From the NCBI GenBank assembly GCA_947184155.2, contig CAMXCT020000902.1:496001-560000 (forward strand): a stretch of 64,000 nucleotides of DNA, written 5' to 3'. The translations under genes were made by a program, and so were the position numbers. The notes beneath the pieces were generated by a model, which was not told the origin of the DNA, made no database searches, and worked only from the letters and a program-made list of their open reading frames with translations. Origin of the DNA: Cladocopium goreaui. Taxonomy: Eukaryota > Sar > Dinophyceae > Suessiales > Symbiodiniaceae. How positions within the stretch are numbered: the first letter of the stretch is position 1; each line of letters begins with the position of its first letter. Positions 50,510-63,154 of this stretch are shown here, in pieces.

Positions 50510-50737
50510 TATCTATTTATCTATCTAACTGACTAACTAACTAACCAACCAACCAACTGACTAACTAACCAACTAACTAACTAGCAAACTAACTAACTAA
50601 CTAACTAACTAGCTAACTAACTAGCTAACTAACTAGCTACCTAACTAACTAACTAACTAACTAACCAACCAACCAACCAACCAACCAACCACCCCACCTA
50701 TCCAACTATCCTATCTATCTAACTATCCTATCTATCG

Positions 50738-50768
<31 letters not shown>

Positions 50769-51005
50769 CATCCATCCATCCATCTATCTATCTATCTATC
50801 TATCTTAAGAAAGTATGTACCTAAGTATCTATTCATCTGGAATCTATCTATCTATCTATCTATCCATCTATCCATCTATCCATCTATCCATCTATCCATC
50901 TATCCATCTATCCATCTATCCATCTATCCATCTATCCATCTATCTATCCATCCATCCATCCATCTATCTATTTATCTATCTATCTGTCTATCTGTATATA
51001 TATAT
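50510..51005. repeat. CTAA, CTAT and CCAT tetranucleotide repeats
   Basis: CTAACTAAC then CTATCTATC/CATCTATC runs, ending in a TA tract. Confidence 0.9.
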
Positions 51006-51063
51006 ATAAAAGCACTGGGACGACCAACTGCCACAGAAAGCAAAATACTTGGCTTATTCTTAG

Positions 51064-51157
51064 CCAGTTTCTCACCGTGGAGACTTCCCCAGGAGAAGAG
51101 CTGGCGCCAATGACAGCGTCCGGTGCAGATTTGGTGGCAGACTTGTGTGCTTGGGCG
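51064..51157 (+). CDS. Exon candidate 26
   Basis: Acceptor GCTTATTCTTAG, donor GCG|GTGAGT (consensus). [31 protein letters not shown]. Confidence 0.5.
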
Positions 51158-51319
51158 GTGAGTTGATGGGGTTGTTACACGACTGTTGCAGGGTTACTTC
51201 AGGAGTACCACTGCAATAAGTGTCAAGGCGCTGCGCATAAATCGGTCGTTGATTTTTGTTGTTGGGGGGGAAATAGCTTGGCCCAACAAGTCAGCTTCTT
51301 CCAATAATGAGCAACACAT

Positions 51320-51680
51320 GTTGTAGCGGGACGGGGAAGGAAGGAAGGAAGGAAGGAGGGAGGGAAGGAAGGAAGGAGGGAGGGAAGGAAGGAAGGAAGG
51401 AAGGAAGGACAAAGGAGGTGGTGAAGGATCGAGAAGTAAAGCAAGTTGATGTGAATGTGAAGAGTTGTGTGTGACAAAGTTGTATGTGAAAGATGGTGTG
51501 TGACAAAGAGAGATGGTGTGTGACAAAGTGGTGTGTGAAAGATGGTGTGTGTGAAAGTTGTGTGTGAAAGAGAGTGTGTGACGAAGTGGTGTGTGACAAA
51601 GTGGTGTGTCGAAGATGGTGCGTGTGAAAGTTGTGTGTGAAAGAGAGTGTGTGACAAAGTTGTGTGTGACAAAGGCCTGA
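51320..51680. repeat. GAAGG and GTGTGTGACAAAG repeats
   Basis: (GAAGGAAG)n at 51336-51410, then tandem GTGTGTGACAAAGTGGTGTG and GTGTGTGAAAGATG units. The same TG-rich units recur at 54466-54665. Confidence 0.85.
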
Positions 51681-52539
51681 AACGACGAGCTCATTGGCGC
51701 GCACATACGGCAGAAATACGCAACTTTTTTTTTTCGTGCGCCGCCAACGGCAACTGCGGCGCACGCGGTTTCTTCCCACGTTGGGTCAAAACGATCGGGG
51801 AGGTACCTGGCAGCAATGCGAGCGACATGCAGCAATGCAGCAACAGCGACGCGATCAGATCAGAAATAATTGATCAGATCATGCGATGGCAGCCTGTTGT
51901 GCAAGGTAACTATCAAATCTTATGCTGATACTATGTATGCTGCTACTATGTGTGGCAGTGTTTGACGGTCTTTCCACTTGCACTGACTATGAACCACAGC
52001 AATGAGACTCTTCAAGTGCGCACCGCATTCTATCGTTAAGCAATCCACACACTACAATTCACAACACCACCGAACGCAATTGCAACGCCTCCATCAGTGC
52101 AAAGCTTGCGGCTCGAACAAAAAGCACCTGGCAACAAGACAACCATAGATATGCAAACCATATCTACAAGTATCACATGCGCAAACAAGCCGTCCAGCGG
52201 ACACAACCAAAGTGACATGAACCAAGCGCTCCAATGCTTCTTCCAACTTTGAGTCAAAGCCAGCATCACCGAACTCAGATGCAAGCCAGGCCTGTCCTAC
52301 CTCCAGCGGCCCGATGTCCATGAATGAGAAAGGAGAGGTACCTGTTTGCGAAGCCAATAGAGCTGCCGTGGTGAGAAACACCTACCACAGGTAAAGAACT
52401 GAATGCAAAGACCATAAAACATCGAACCAGAGCTAGAAGCCTATGTTCAGCACAATCACATTCAGTACGTCAAAGCCAGCACTGCTAAACTCAGATGCAT
52501 TGTCCTTGAGTAAAGACGCTCGGGGAGGTACCTGGCGGC

Positions 52540-54130
52540 AATGCGAGAGACAGGCAACATAGCTAAACATGACGTGCAAGTGACACATAGCTAAACATGG
52601 CTTGGATGCAGTTTCTACAAAACATGCCGGCATCGCTTCCACAAAGTTTCTATCAAACATGCGCAAGGCCTCTTCCCACGTTGGACCAAAAGCGCAACAT
52701 GCGAAACATTCTGGGCTGGCGTCCAGAAGTGACACATAGCTAAACATGGCCTGGATGCAGTTTCTACAAAACATGCCGGCAGCGCTTCCACAAAGTTTCC
52801 ATCAAACATGCACAAGGCCTCTTCCCACGTTGGACCAAAGCGAAACATGCGAAAACATGCCAGCATCGCTTCCACAAAGTTTCCATCAAACATGCACAAG
52901 GCCTCTTCCCACGTTGGGCCAAAGCGAAACATGCGAAACATGCCAGCATCGCTTCCAATAAGGTTTCTATCAAACATGCACACGGCCTCAAACATGCACA
53001 AAGCCTTTTCCCACGTTGGGCCAAAGCGAAACATGCCAGCATCGCTTCCTGTGCGCAAGTAAGACATGGTCAAACATGGCTTGCATACAGTTTGTTGTAA
53101 AACATGCCAGCATCGCTTCCACAAAGTTTCTATCAAACATGCACAAGGCATCTTCCCACGTTGGGCCAAAGCGAAACATGCGAAACATGCCAGCATCGCT
53201 TCCAGAACGTTTTTATCAAACATGCGCAAGGCCTCTTCCCACGTTGGGCCAAAGCGAAACATGCGAAACATGCCAATGCCAGCATCGCTTCCACAAAGTT
53301 TCCATCAAACATGCACAAGGCCTCTTCCCACGTTGGGCCAAAGCGAAACATGCGAAACATGCCAGCATCGCTTCCAATAAGGTTTCTATCAAACATCACA
53401 AGGCCACAAACATGCACAAAGCCTTTTCCCACGTTGGGCCAAAGCGAAACATGCCAGCATCGCTTCCTGTGCGCAAGTAAGACATGGTCAAACATGGCTT
53501 GCACACAGTTTGTTGTAAAACATGCCAGCATCGCTTCCACACAGTTTCCTTCAAACATGCACAAGGCCTCTTCCCACGTTGGGCCAAAGCGAAACATGCG
53601 AAACCTGCCAGCATCGCTTCCAATAAGGTTTCTATCAAACACGCAGAAACAGGCCAGCCTCGCTTCCAAAATATCTATCGAATGTGCACAAGGTCTCTTC
53701 ACACGTTGAGCCAAAGCGACCAGACCATACATAGATATATAACCAAGTGACGCAGTAATGAATGCAAATGCGTTTGCAGGATCGAAAAGGCCATAAAGCA
53801 TCGAACCAGAGCAAGAAGCCTATGTTCAGCACAAACGCACTCTGCGACAGTACGTCAATGCCAGCGCTGAATTAAACTCAGATGCATTGTCCTTGCATAA
53901 AGACGCTCGGGGAGGTACCTGGCGGCAATGCGAGAGACATGCACTCCCACGTTGGGCCAAAGCGAAACATGCGAAACATGCCCGCATCGCTTCCACGGAG
54001 TGTCTATCAAACATGCAGAAGCAGGCCAGCATCGCTGCCACAAAGTATCTATCAAATGTGCACAAGGTTTCTTCCCACGTTGGGCCAAAGCGACTGGACC
54101 ATCCATACATACATAATCAAGTGACGCAAG
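52540..54130. repeat. ~85-bp minisatellite with higher-order units
   Basis: The unit contains CATGCCAGCATCGCTTCCAC, AAAGTTTCTATCAAACATGC and CCTCTTCCCACGTTGGGCCA. A longer block including GCGCAAGTAAGACATGGTCA repeats at 53053 and 53472 (about 419 bases). Many open frames in all phases are artefacts. Confidence 0.85.
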
Positions 54131-54189
54131 GAAGACATGGCCAAACATGGCTGCAACAGAAGCAAACATCGCTTCCACACAGTTTCTAT

Positions 54190-54665
54190 CAAACAGGCAC
54201 AAAAGTAGGACATGCAAAACGTCCACGTCAATGTCACCAAGTGCCACGCCTGCCACGCAAATGGAACGTCAACGTCACCAAATGCCACACCTGCCACGCA
54301 AAATGGCGCGGCGCCTCGGGCGACTAACCGCGCCCAAGCGCGCCACCAGAGCCAGCCCAGTGCCACAAGTGCCACGCTTGCCACGCAAATGTCACCAAGT
54401 GCCACGCCTGCCACGCAAATGGAACGTCAATGTCACCAAGTGCCACGCCTGCCATGCAAAGATGGTGTGTGACAATGTCGTGTGAGAGAGGATGAGAGAT
54501 GGTGTGTGAAAGGGTGTGTGAAAGATGGTGTGTGAAAGAGAGTGTGTGGCAGAGTGGTGAAAGATTGTGTGTGAAAGACAGTGTGTGACAAAGTGGTGAA
54601 AGATGGTGTGTGACAAAGTTGTGTGTGAAAGAGGGGTGTGTGACAAAGTGGTGTGTGACAGAGTG
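54190..54665. repeat. CACCAAGTGCCACGCCTGCC and TG-rich tandem repeats
   Basis: Units of about 45 bases to 54460, then GTGTGTGAAAGATGG units, as at 51470-51670. Confidence 0.85.
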
Positions 54666-54856
54666 CGCGCGGCGGTCGGGACCAGGAGCGGGATACAGAA
54701 TCAAAAAGAAGAACCCCACACAAAGATGTGGAAAAAAATGATAAGTCACCCCCATGGCCCAAGACGTTGAGCATACAGTGTGATCTGAAACGGGTTGTCT
54801 ATAGCATCCCCAAACCATGGGTTCCTTAATGTTCCTTAATTGGTTTACGACATTAG

Positions 54857-55049
54857 GCAACTTGCCACAAACAAGTGCGCGCAGTGGGACTTCAAATGTT
54901 CCAATCCCGGTGGACCCGGCCCAGGTTACCGTGTCTCAGTGGAAGGGCACGAAGGTTTTCAAGTGAAAGTGGCCCTACCAAACGGGCAAACCTTGGATTC
55001 GCTGGATCCTTGGATATCCTTGGGCTGCCTGGGATTGGGATTACCAAAG
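54857..55049 (+). CDS. Exon candidate 27
   Basis: Acceptor GACATTAG, donor AAG|GTGCAG. Contains WDFKCSNPGGPGPGYRVSVE, GHEGFQVKVALPNGQTLDSL. Ends in phase 0 and joins exon 28. Confidence 0.5.
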
Positions 55050-55087
55050 GGTGCAGCTCAATTTCATAGTTCCTGCATGTGTTGCAG

Positions 55088-55147
55088 GTGGATTTTGAGA
55101 CATTTTCAGCGATTGAAACCTTTTCAGCGTGGAATAGGCCACACTTC
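55088..55147 (+). CDS. Exon candidate 28
   Basis: Acceptor TGTTGCAG, donor TTC|GTGAGT, exactly 20 codons: VDFETFSAIETFSAWNRPHF. Confidence 0.6.
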
Positions 55148-55335
55148 GTGAGTTTTTCCATCAGTGAGTCCAGTTATTGCATCCCAGGATCCAAAGAAAT
55201 CTCTATCAGACGCTTTTCGGGACTTCATGGGGTGAGACCGTGCTGAATGGCCTTGAAAATCAATGGCCTTGAGACCGTGTCTTGTGATGTCGTGTGTCAG
55301 AACTTTGACGGAGAAACCAACTTATTGTTTCAGAA

Positions 55336-55517
55336 ATGAACGGTGTGGAAGGCGCAGTCAAAGTTCATCTTGCAAGAGCTTACAATCCGGCAGGGTTCAT
55401 GACAAAGTTTCAGCCCCAGGCACTGCTCTGTTTAGAGTACTTGTGACACCGACAGAACCTGTCAAAACATCAGACCAGCTGACGGGCCAACTTCATGTTG
55501 TTGGAGTAACCTGGTAG
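55336..55517 (+). CDS. Exon candidate 29 (frame uncertain)
   Basis: After acceptor TTGTTTCAG at 55333. One frame reads MNGVEGAVKVHLARAYNPAG; another reads VHDKVSAPGTALFRVLVTPT, then a stop at 55515-55517. Confidence 0.35.
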
Positions 55518-56670
55518 AACAGAATATGTGGATGAATGTGGCATCCGATGAATGATAGAAAACCATGTATATTACAATACATATATATATATATATATAT
55601 AATATATATATATCATTTAAGAACCAACCCCTAATTAGTTCCTTTGGCATACTTGTGTTACACGGGTTTTTACATCTCATTGACTACAACCAGAAAACCA
55701 AACCACGTCAACCATATTTAACGCATATGCACGTGCGCACGCACACACACACAACATCATTGATGATGAAGCAAACAACATTGGCCCCTCACATGCTTTC
55801 AGTGAAATTGATGCTAATTTTGACTGAGAGTTTGGCTGGGATAGCATGCCCCAGAAATCTGACAATTTTTGCTCACTGCTGATGAACGAAGAAGTCATGG
55901 AGTCAATCAAAGTGCAACAAATATCAAAACATGCGCCAGATGTCTGGCCGCGCATTGAAATACCAGCTCCCCTTATTGTTTATTTGTGTCATTGTTTTGT
56001 TTTGTTTTCTTTGTTTGCTTGTTTGTCTCAAGAGATATATATATATATATTTATTACTGTATATCTTATAGTCTTATATGTCCTATTGAATAATTGAATA
56101 TCATGTCCACATGGTTGGCTTAGTCGCCCATTGAGATTGAACATCTTCCGGACCTATAGAGGTATTTGTTTTTGGATCCCATTACCTCCCGGGTGGGTGA
56201 AGTGCAATCTCAGCAAGCCTTTGGAAACATCAGGATAATTAATTTGCATCAGTATGTTCATATTTATTGTATACATGGCATCATTTATCATCATGGGGAA
56301 GGCATCATCTGAACAAACTATCAGAATTTGGATCCATAACTGCTTTATATATATATACTGTATATATGTGTAGATATATATATAAAGCAGTTTACTAAAA
56401 TGGCTGTACGCCCAAATCATCCAAGTCATTGGACCATTTTGGTATTTAAGCCCACGGTTTTGGTGATTCTTCATTTATTCAAAACCTCCATATATATATG
56501 ATAATAACAGTTATAATACTCTGAAGAATAATGACAATACTGATTATGATAAATAAAAAATCCATACTAAGAACAATAACAACAGTAATAATGACATACT
56601 ATTAGCAGTAGTACTATTTATCATTTATTATTGTTTATTAGTATGTTTATTATCATCATTATTATTGTTA

Positions 56671-56770
56671 CCCTCTGGTAAACTAACATAGCAATGGAAA
56701 ATCACCATGTTTAATGGGAAAATCCACTATAAATGGCCATTTTCAATAGCTATGTTAAATTACCAGAGGG
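56671..56770. mobile_element. CCCTCTGG MITE, copy 2
   Basis: 100 bp, ends CCCTCTGGTAAACTAACATA / TTAAATTACCAGAGGG, TA on both sides. Confidence 0.75.
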
Positions 56771-57680
56771 TATTTCTATTTTTATTACCATACATGTATT
56801 TCCCCATGATGCCATGTCGCCCCTGTCGGCCAGGGTCGTTACTTCGTGGCGCTCAGCTTAGAAGAAGCAGAGCATTTGCGTGGCACACTGCAGGGGAGCA
56901 CAGGTTTAACGGTTTGAAGCTGGGAAAACATGTTGAATTAATGGGATTTTATAGTGATTTAATGGGATATAATGTTTTTTAGTGGGATATTGATGGATAA
57001 TTATGATATGTATTGTTGTCAATATGGATTGATTTAAGGGGACATTTACAAGAAAACCCCATATTGAATTGGAAAATACCAAAGTTTTGGGTTCAGATTT
57101 TCCCTTAAAGCAATCGATGCTGGTTTATCCTCATGAAATCAAACATGGCAATGGAAATCATCGAACTAAATTGAGGTTTGAATAGGATATTCATCGAACT
57201 TTAAATGGTGGATTTTCCATTGAAGGAATAATTTTGAGTTTGCCATCCTATCCTATACTGTGACCTTCTGAGCTGTATCACGTATCGCTATACTCATTTT
57301 TAATCTTTGTGCAATTCCGAGAGAGATGCGCCGAGTTGCCCTTGTGGGCATGCAGGGCGCAGGACATGAAAGTGAAAGTGATTAAGAGATATTAGGAGGG
57401 TGGTTAACATCATTTAACCACCAAAGATTGGTATGTTCATTGAATTGGTTTAAGGGAAAATTGAAACCGGGGGTAAAGCCTGCAAATTCTCCCATCGGAG
57501 GCTTATTCCCTGAATTGGTTGATGAGAAAATAGAAACTGGAACTGCATTTTGGGCCGTAATATGTTGTGATGACAGCAGTTTCCTATGATTTTTCCCATT
57601 TGTTCAATCCAGAAGCTTGTGATACACGAAGTTCTAGCACCAGGTTGAGTGGACAATGGACATTGAACTGGGGAGAGCAG

Positions 57681-57819
57681 ATGTGACCCCAGAGACATCC
57701 AAGAATCCAAGCTGGTGCAGCTACTGCAGGGGCAACTCTCCCAGGCATCTGTTGCAGAACTCCAGCATCCCAGCTCAGTGTGGCCTTGCCTTGAGGCAGA
57801 TGGACTGCTATGCCGGCCA
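57681..57819 (+). CDS. Exon candidate 30, helical
   Basis: Acceptor GAGAGCAG (or CCCCAG, 57692), donor CCA|GTGTGA. DIQESKLVQLLQGQLSQASV, AELQHPSSVWPCLEADGLLC. Confidence 0.45.
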
Positions 57820-57969
57820 GTGTGAGAATTCACACCCATTTCACGTATAGCTGATATAGCAATAGTCACTATTTAATAGTCACCGTACCTAAGAAGTCAC
57901 CTAAAACATCAATTGCCCGGTCCATTGTCAGTTTCACGACATCTCGCATCGCCTGTTGACCTCACGCAG

Positions 57970-58126
57970 GTGCATTGCTTGCAAGGAGTCGGGAAGTGAT
58001 GAATCCCTTCTGGATTGGCATGGCCCTGTGCTACAAAGTCAGGATCTCAGGGGTTTCATGGCCCTGCGGGCCCTGGGGGATGAATGTCAGTTGCCAGCTT
58101 CCAGACTAAGTTTAGAGATCTACAGG
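57970..58126 (+). CDS. Exon candidate 31
   Basis: Acceptor CCTCACGCAG. CIACKESGSDESLLDWHGPV, LQSQDLRGFMALRALGDECQ, LPASRLSLEIYR. The 3' border is approximate. Confidence 0.5.
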
Positions 58127-58276
58127 AAAAAGAAGAACAAGCTGCTATGTGTCAATTGTAAAAATCTGTTATTCCATGGTGTTTCTACATGTTTTTCCTT
58201 GAATCCATCCATTGGTCATCCCAAACTATCCCCTATGTGGGCCCCAAATCCTACGTTTTTTTTCTAAGGCACTGAG

Positions 58277-58456
58277 CTGAACCACCAGCTGGAGGCTGGG
58301 TAATCCCACTGAAGCTGTCCCCAGAAAGGCGAAAACTGGGGGAAGTCCAACAGGTTGCGGAGCAAGTCTTCCGATTCCTCAACAGTGCCGAAGACTTCCA
58401 GGTCGGGGCCTCGGGGCCGGCCAGGGTGGCCAGGTGGCTTAGCATGAGATCGGTCC
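58277..58456 (+). CDS. Exon candidate 32
   Basis: After a T-rich tract. GWVIPLKLSPERRKLGEVQQ, VAEQVFRFLNSAEDFQVGAS. Exact borders uncertain (donor CAG|GTCGGG at 58401 is possible). Confidence 0.45.
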
Positions 58457-58722
58457 AATGATGCAGGAAGTTGCATGGATTTACCACGTGCAACACCGGA
58501 AAATGATGGTCAATCATGAGACTGCGGGTAATACTGTAACCCAATCTTTTGGCAGACCCGTATAGATCATATAGCCACAGCTATACCACCCAATCGTCTC
58601 AAATGTTGCCAGATTCTTGTGCAAATATACGCAAATATCATATGCCAGAATTGGTTTAAGGGAAACTTACCATTTTCTTTTTGCATGTTTTTACCCATGG
58701 TTTCCGGTGTCCGTGCAAACAG

Positions 58723-58780
58723 CGTTGAGGCCAGGGAGGTTTCCGTGCTATTGCGGTGCCTGCAGCTGACACGGATGGAG
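58723..58780 (+). CDS. Exon candidate 33
   Basis: Acceptor GCAAACAG, donor GAG|GTGTCG: VEAREVSVLLRCLQLTRME. Confidence 0.5.
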
Positions 58781-59151
58781 GTGTCGATTGAATCGATGAT
58801 GGAAAATGATTGTTTTGATAGTTTTCATTTTCCTCATTTTTTTTATAGATGAATTCTTGATATGTGAGTAATTCTTGTTGGGTGAGATCTACGTTTTCAT
58901 ATGTGTTCCTAATTGTCTTCTGACAGGAATATATATATATATATACATATCTGAAGAATCAAGTGAACATGTGCAGAAACATTTGCTGGAAACTGGTTAC
59001 AGCTGCCGGCGCTCTGTCTTAGGCCCATTTAGGTGCATTTTTTTGGCACCAGATTTTCCATGATTTTCCCCGAAGCCCTGCCACCATTGGTGACCATCCG
59101 CCTGTCATAGAAAACCTCATCCCATGTGGGTTTAAGCCATATGGAGCTCCA

Positions 59152-59276
59152 GGACCGTCTACCTTGGTGGTTGGATGTTCGAGCCTGCCGACGTCGCAGC
59201 CATCGGCCAGGGCCCAGAGAGACCAAGAGTTCTGAACGATTTGCAGAAGTGGTTGAAGGGAACATCTATTTGCAGG
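59152..59276 (+). CDS. Exon candidate 34 (frame uncertain)
   Basis: Two frames look coding: ADVAAIGQGPERPRVLNDLQ and KSSERFAEVVEGNIYLQEV. Confidence 0.3.
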
Positions 59277-59670
59277 AAGTCCTCCATATTTGAATTTCTT
59301 GGAAGTAAAAGGGATGGTCGGTTTCCTGTGAGACTATCCTTAAACTTGAATTCAAAATGAAAGATAAATTTGACAACGAGAGGTGTATAGGGGCCCTACG
59401 CATGCAAAATTGATTGGCATTGGGCCCCACACCGATTGCTGGATGTTGCTGTCGTGCCATGCATCAGAACCTTTACCCATGAAACCTTCCTGATTGAACC
59501 ATTTTTTGGGATTTGCCTTCTTGGGTCATGTACCCATCATCGTCAGTCTCATCATGTCTCTATATATGTTTCTTGTCCTAAGTTTAAGTCAGTATCATAC
59601 TACTGTACCATACTGTAGCACTGTCTAACATGTGTACCACTGTCATCCACTGTCTAAAACTCTATGTTTC

Positions 59671-59840
59671 CTGCAGGAAACAGCCCTTTCCCGGCCTTTT
59701 GCTCAAGGCCTTGGCAAAAGTGTGCCGTGGCCAAAGTCTTCCAGAAGACGGACGAGTTTGAGGATTGGGGCACCAAGGTGCGGGAGACCCCGGTGTCCCT
59801 TTGTTCCAAAGGCCTCAGACTAAAGGAGCAGCATGGAGCA
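59671..59840 (+). CDS. Exon candidate 35
   Basis: Acceptor TTTCCTGCAG. The best frame reads CAVAKVFQKTDEFEDWGTKV, RETPVSLCSKGLRLKEQHG; two others are partly open. Confidence 0.4.
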
Positions 59841-59847
59841 ACTAGTA

Positions 59848-59952
59848 CCCTCCGGTAATGACTAACATAGCTATTGAAAATGGCCCATTTATAGTGGATT
59901 TACCCATTAAAAATGGTGATTTTCCATAGTTATATGTTAGTTTACCAGAGGG
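59848..59952. mobile_element. CCCTCTGG MITE, copy 3 (inverted interior)
   Basis: 105 bp, ends CCCTCCGGTAA / TTACCAGAGGG with TA on both sides; the interior runs in the opposite sense to copies 1, 2 and 4. Confidence 0.7.
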
Positions 59953-59962
59953 TAATGATAAG

Positions 59963-60005
<43 letters not shown>
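59963..60005. repeat. (ATC)n microsatellite
   Basis: Uninterrupted ATC/CAT repeats. Confidence 0.9.
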
Positions 60006-60075
60006 GCAATACTAGTACAACATGTGCAGTGACACACTTTCTTACGGATTATGGCCCAAAGGTCACAATCCGCAG

Positions 60076-60189
60076 GGCTGATGTCCGGCGAGGCTTTGCT
60101 TCTACGTTTACGTTGGACCTTAGCCGCAGCACAGCTGTGGCCTGCTGATGCCTTCCGTCTCCTGGATGCTCGCCTCAAGCGTCAGTTGG
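60076..60189 (+). CDS. Exon candidate 36
   Basis: Acceptor AATCCGCAG, donor TTGG|GTATGG. LMSGEALLLRLRWTLAAAQL, WPADAFRLLDARLKRQL. Confidence 0.5.
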
Positions 60190-60972
60190 GTATGGGTCAA
60201 AATTAGGTACCCCAATAATTGGATGGTTAATACTAAACTAGACTAACATCTGTGGTCCCCTAGGTCTTCCATTTTGACCCACATCCAGTTATCTCAATTC
60301 AATTCCAACATCTTTCGAAGCTTATTCTTCAGGGCTTCCACGGTTCCTATCGGTTCCTTGTCCGATTTCATCAGGAAATATCATGATTATTAATTATGAA
60401 TGATTATCATGCACTTGAGCCAAGGATGTGGGCAACAACGGTTGCCTTCAGCGCAAGGATTTGATCTCTGGCCTGGAGCGTTTGGGGGTTGGGGGCCATA
60501 GTTTCATGGAGGATGGAAAGCAAACCTCTGAAATACCTCTGAAAACAGTGGAACCATGTGGAACCCGGAAATGCAACCATGATGATGTGTACTTACTGAA
60601 GATGTATTTTTGAAAAGGTTGAATTTTCATGTTTCGAAATGACTGATGATTTCGGAATGACTGCGTGATGATTTTGAAGATTGGAACGATGATTGTGATG
60701 TCTTTGGGCCATTTTGGAATTGTGTAGATACGCAAATCCTTCCGGATCTTGGATCCTCAGAACCGATGAATCTATGAAGGATGAAGGATGCCTTGGTGGA
60801 CCTTGTGCAACATCAATCAACATCAAATTGGTTGCAAATGGGGTTGTGAATGTTTTGTATAAATGGTTTCAACATGTTTCAACATGTTGCAGCTATTCAG
60901 ATTATTCAGCCATATTCAGCCATTTACCTATTCGAAATGGTGATTTTCCATAGTTTTTTGTATGTTTCCCAG

Positions 60973-61096
60973 TCTCCGGGTGGTGGCACTGGCGCTGTTT
61001 CGCCCCAGGTCCGCAGTGAAGGTCTGTCGCAGGAGCGCTGGACGCGGCAAGTGGAGAATCTGCCTGGACCTTGTGTCTGTGGACTTGGAAAGTTGG
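60973..61096 (+). CDS. Exon candidate 37
   Basis: Acceptor TTTCCCAG (or CGCCCCAG, 61008). SPGGGTGAVSPQVRSEGLSQ, ERWTRQVENLPGPCVCGLG. A rival frame is open. Confidence 0.4.
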
Positions 61097-61463
61097 GGAT
61101 CTAAAACCTGAAGATGGGATTTATTGAGATTTCATTGGGATGATTTGATTTTGATAATAATATATCATCCTAATATATTGAAATATCATATAACACACTC
61201 ATATAAAAAATATATATGATATGTTTATATAATATATTTTGATTTTGATGGGAACATTGGGATTTCATATAACACACACATATCATATATATATATATTT
61301 ATCATAAAATGTGTGTGTGTGTATTATATTTAGATGGGACTAATTGGAGAATGTTTGTAAAGCAATGTCATAAGCCACCCATATTTGGATGGTTTATACC
61401 AGCCATTTATGCTAAAGCATTGGGGATGGCTTACTATTTATTATTGCTATACCAGCATTAGTA

Positions 61464-61563
61464 CCCTCTGGTAAACTAACGTAACTATGGAAAATCACCA
61501 TTTTTAATGGGAAAATCCACTATAAATGGCCATGTTCAATAGCTATGTTAAATTACCAGAGGG
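61464..61563. mobile_element. CCCTCTGG MITE, copy 4
   Basis: 100 bp, ends CCCTCTGGTAAACTAACGTA / TTAAATTACCAGAGGG, TA on both sides; nearly identical to copy 2. Confidence 0.75.
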
Positions 61564-61825
61564 TATGAATCATCTAATGTGGCAAACTCAATAATAAACC
61601 ATCCCCAACAGAGGTTTATTGTTGGGTATACCCTTATTTGGGATGATAAAGTGACCACCCATATTGCTTGGCTAAGTTACAATGGGATGGTCTATTCGCT
61701 GGTGCAGAGGTCGCTCAGTTGTACCAAGTTTGGCAATATCTATGGACCATGGGAGAACCCCTAGGCAATTTGACTGCTTAGATGAATCTAGCCACTAAAA
61801 GAAAAATCATCAAGTCCTTCATCTC

Positions 61826-61922
61826 ACTGGTGCTTAGTAGGGAATGGGGCACTGGGATGAAAAAATCACTAGATATCAATAGTTGTTGTAGATCATTCCC
61901 CCATTCCCTACTCAGCACCAGT
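61826..61922. mobile_element. 97-bp foldback element
   Basis: ACTGGTGCTTAGTAGGGAAT... (61826-61849) pairs with 61899-61922, one mismatch in 24. Confidence 0.6.
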
Positions 61923-62262
61923 AAGTCATTACAGGACTGACCCGCATCGGCCATGTTTTCAGAGCTGGTTGCTTCTCAGGTTCCGATGGATGGCCCAAGA
62001 TCACCGAGAGGCAACAGTGACAGCTGGTTCCATATCTCCTAAGGGCCCAAATGCATATTATATATATATATACAATATATATATAGAGAATATGAAATAT
62101 ATAGTGTTATATATATAATATTATATGATATGTAAATGGAGGATTCCTACAATGGAGGTACCCCAAATCATCCAAGTCATTAGACCATTTTGGTTGTGGT
62201 TTTCGGGATCCCCCATTTAAGAAGCCACCGTATGAATACATGAAATACATGGCGTGTGGGAG

Positions 62263-62367
62263 ACCTGGGGAGATCCAAAATGTGTCCTTCTCACGAAGGC
62301 ACGTTGGGAGCTCCAGGTGATTTTCCTCGAGGAGTTCCGAGCAGCACTGGAATTCTCATCTGCAGAG
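62263..62367 (+). CDS. Exon candidate 38
   Basis: Acceptor GTGGGAG, donor GAG|GTCAGC, 35 codons: TWGDPKCVLLTKARWELQVI, FLEEFRAALEFSSAE. Confidence 0.5.
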
Positions 62368-62975
62368 GTCAGCAGGCGGATTTTCCATGTAGCAATAAAA
62401 ATCATGGTTATAAACATAACATAGTAATAATATGTAATAATGATATTAGCGAGAATAATGATAATAGTAGGGAGCCATATGATATGCGTCTTTCATATTT
62501 TTCTGGCTGGTATCTGGTGGTTTCAAATCTATGTCATTGTTTTTTCAACCATGCATGGGATGATTGGTTGAAATGACAAGCATATTTTTGGGATGGGTTA
62601 AAGCCATTTATAACCCCCAACCAGTTTTGGAATGTTTCCGGATTTTTTGGGATTGTTGCCGGACCGGATAGGTAGCGCACTGTGTAATCTGATGAACTAG
62701 CAATGAGGGGTTCGATGATTGTCATGTTTGCATGCAGTGTAGCCTGCTTTAACATAATAACATGTAACATATCAAACACTGGAGCATCTTTGATTTAAGG
62801 TCGATTCTAATATGATGCTGGCCAGTATGCTGGCCAGTTTGATAGTTTTAGTAAAATTACATTATTGTTGATTGCAATCACTATATAAACATTATTATTA
62901 TTGATCATATTATGTTCATTTAACCAATCCCAATATTATTGTTTTTGTTAAAAAACATGTTGATTTTCATGCCAG

Positions 62976-63073
62976 GCCCTGTCTGTGGCTTCACCTGCGG
63001 CAAGTCCAGCAAGTCCAGCAAGTCCAGCGAGTCCACAGTCTGGCACTGAATGCAACTGAAGTCCGCCTACCCG
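62976..63073 (+). CDS. Exon candidate 39
   Basis: Acceptor CATGCCAG, donor CCG|GTAGGT. Only one frame is open through to the donor: PCLWLHLRQVQQVQQVQRVH, SLALNATEVRLP. The repeated GTCCAGCAA is a short in-frame triplication. Confidence 0.5.
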
Positions 63074-63154
63074 GTAGGTAAACCATAGGAAAACCATAGG
63101 AAAATGGTGGGTTAATGGGATTTAATGGGATTTAATGGGATTTAATGGCACTTA

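Noticed and set aside
52433..54327. Many Cys/Met/Phe-rich and His/Ser-rich open frames on both strands
   Set aside because: All repeat with the ~85-bp minisatellite period.
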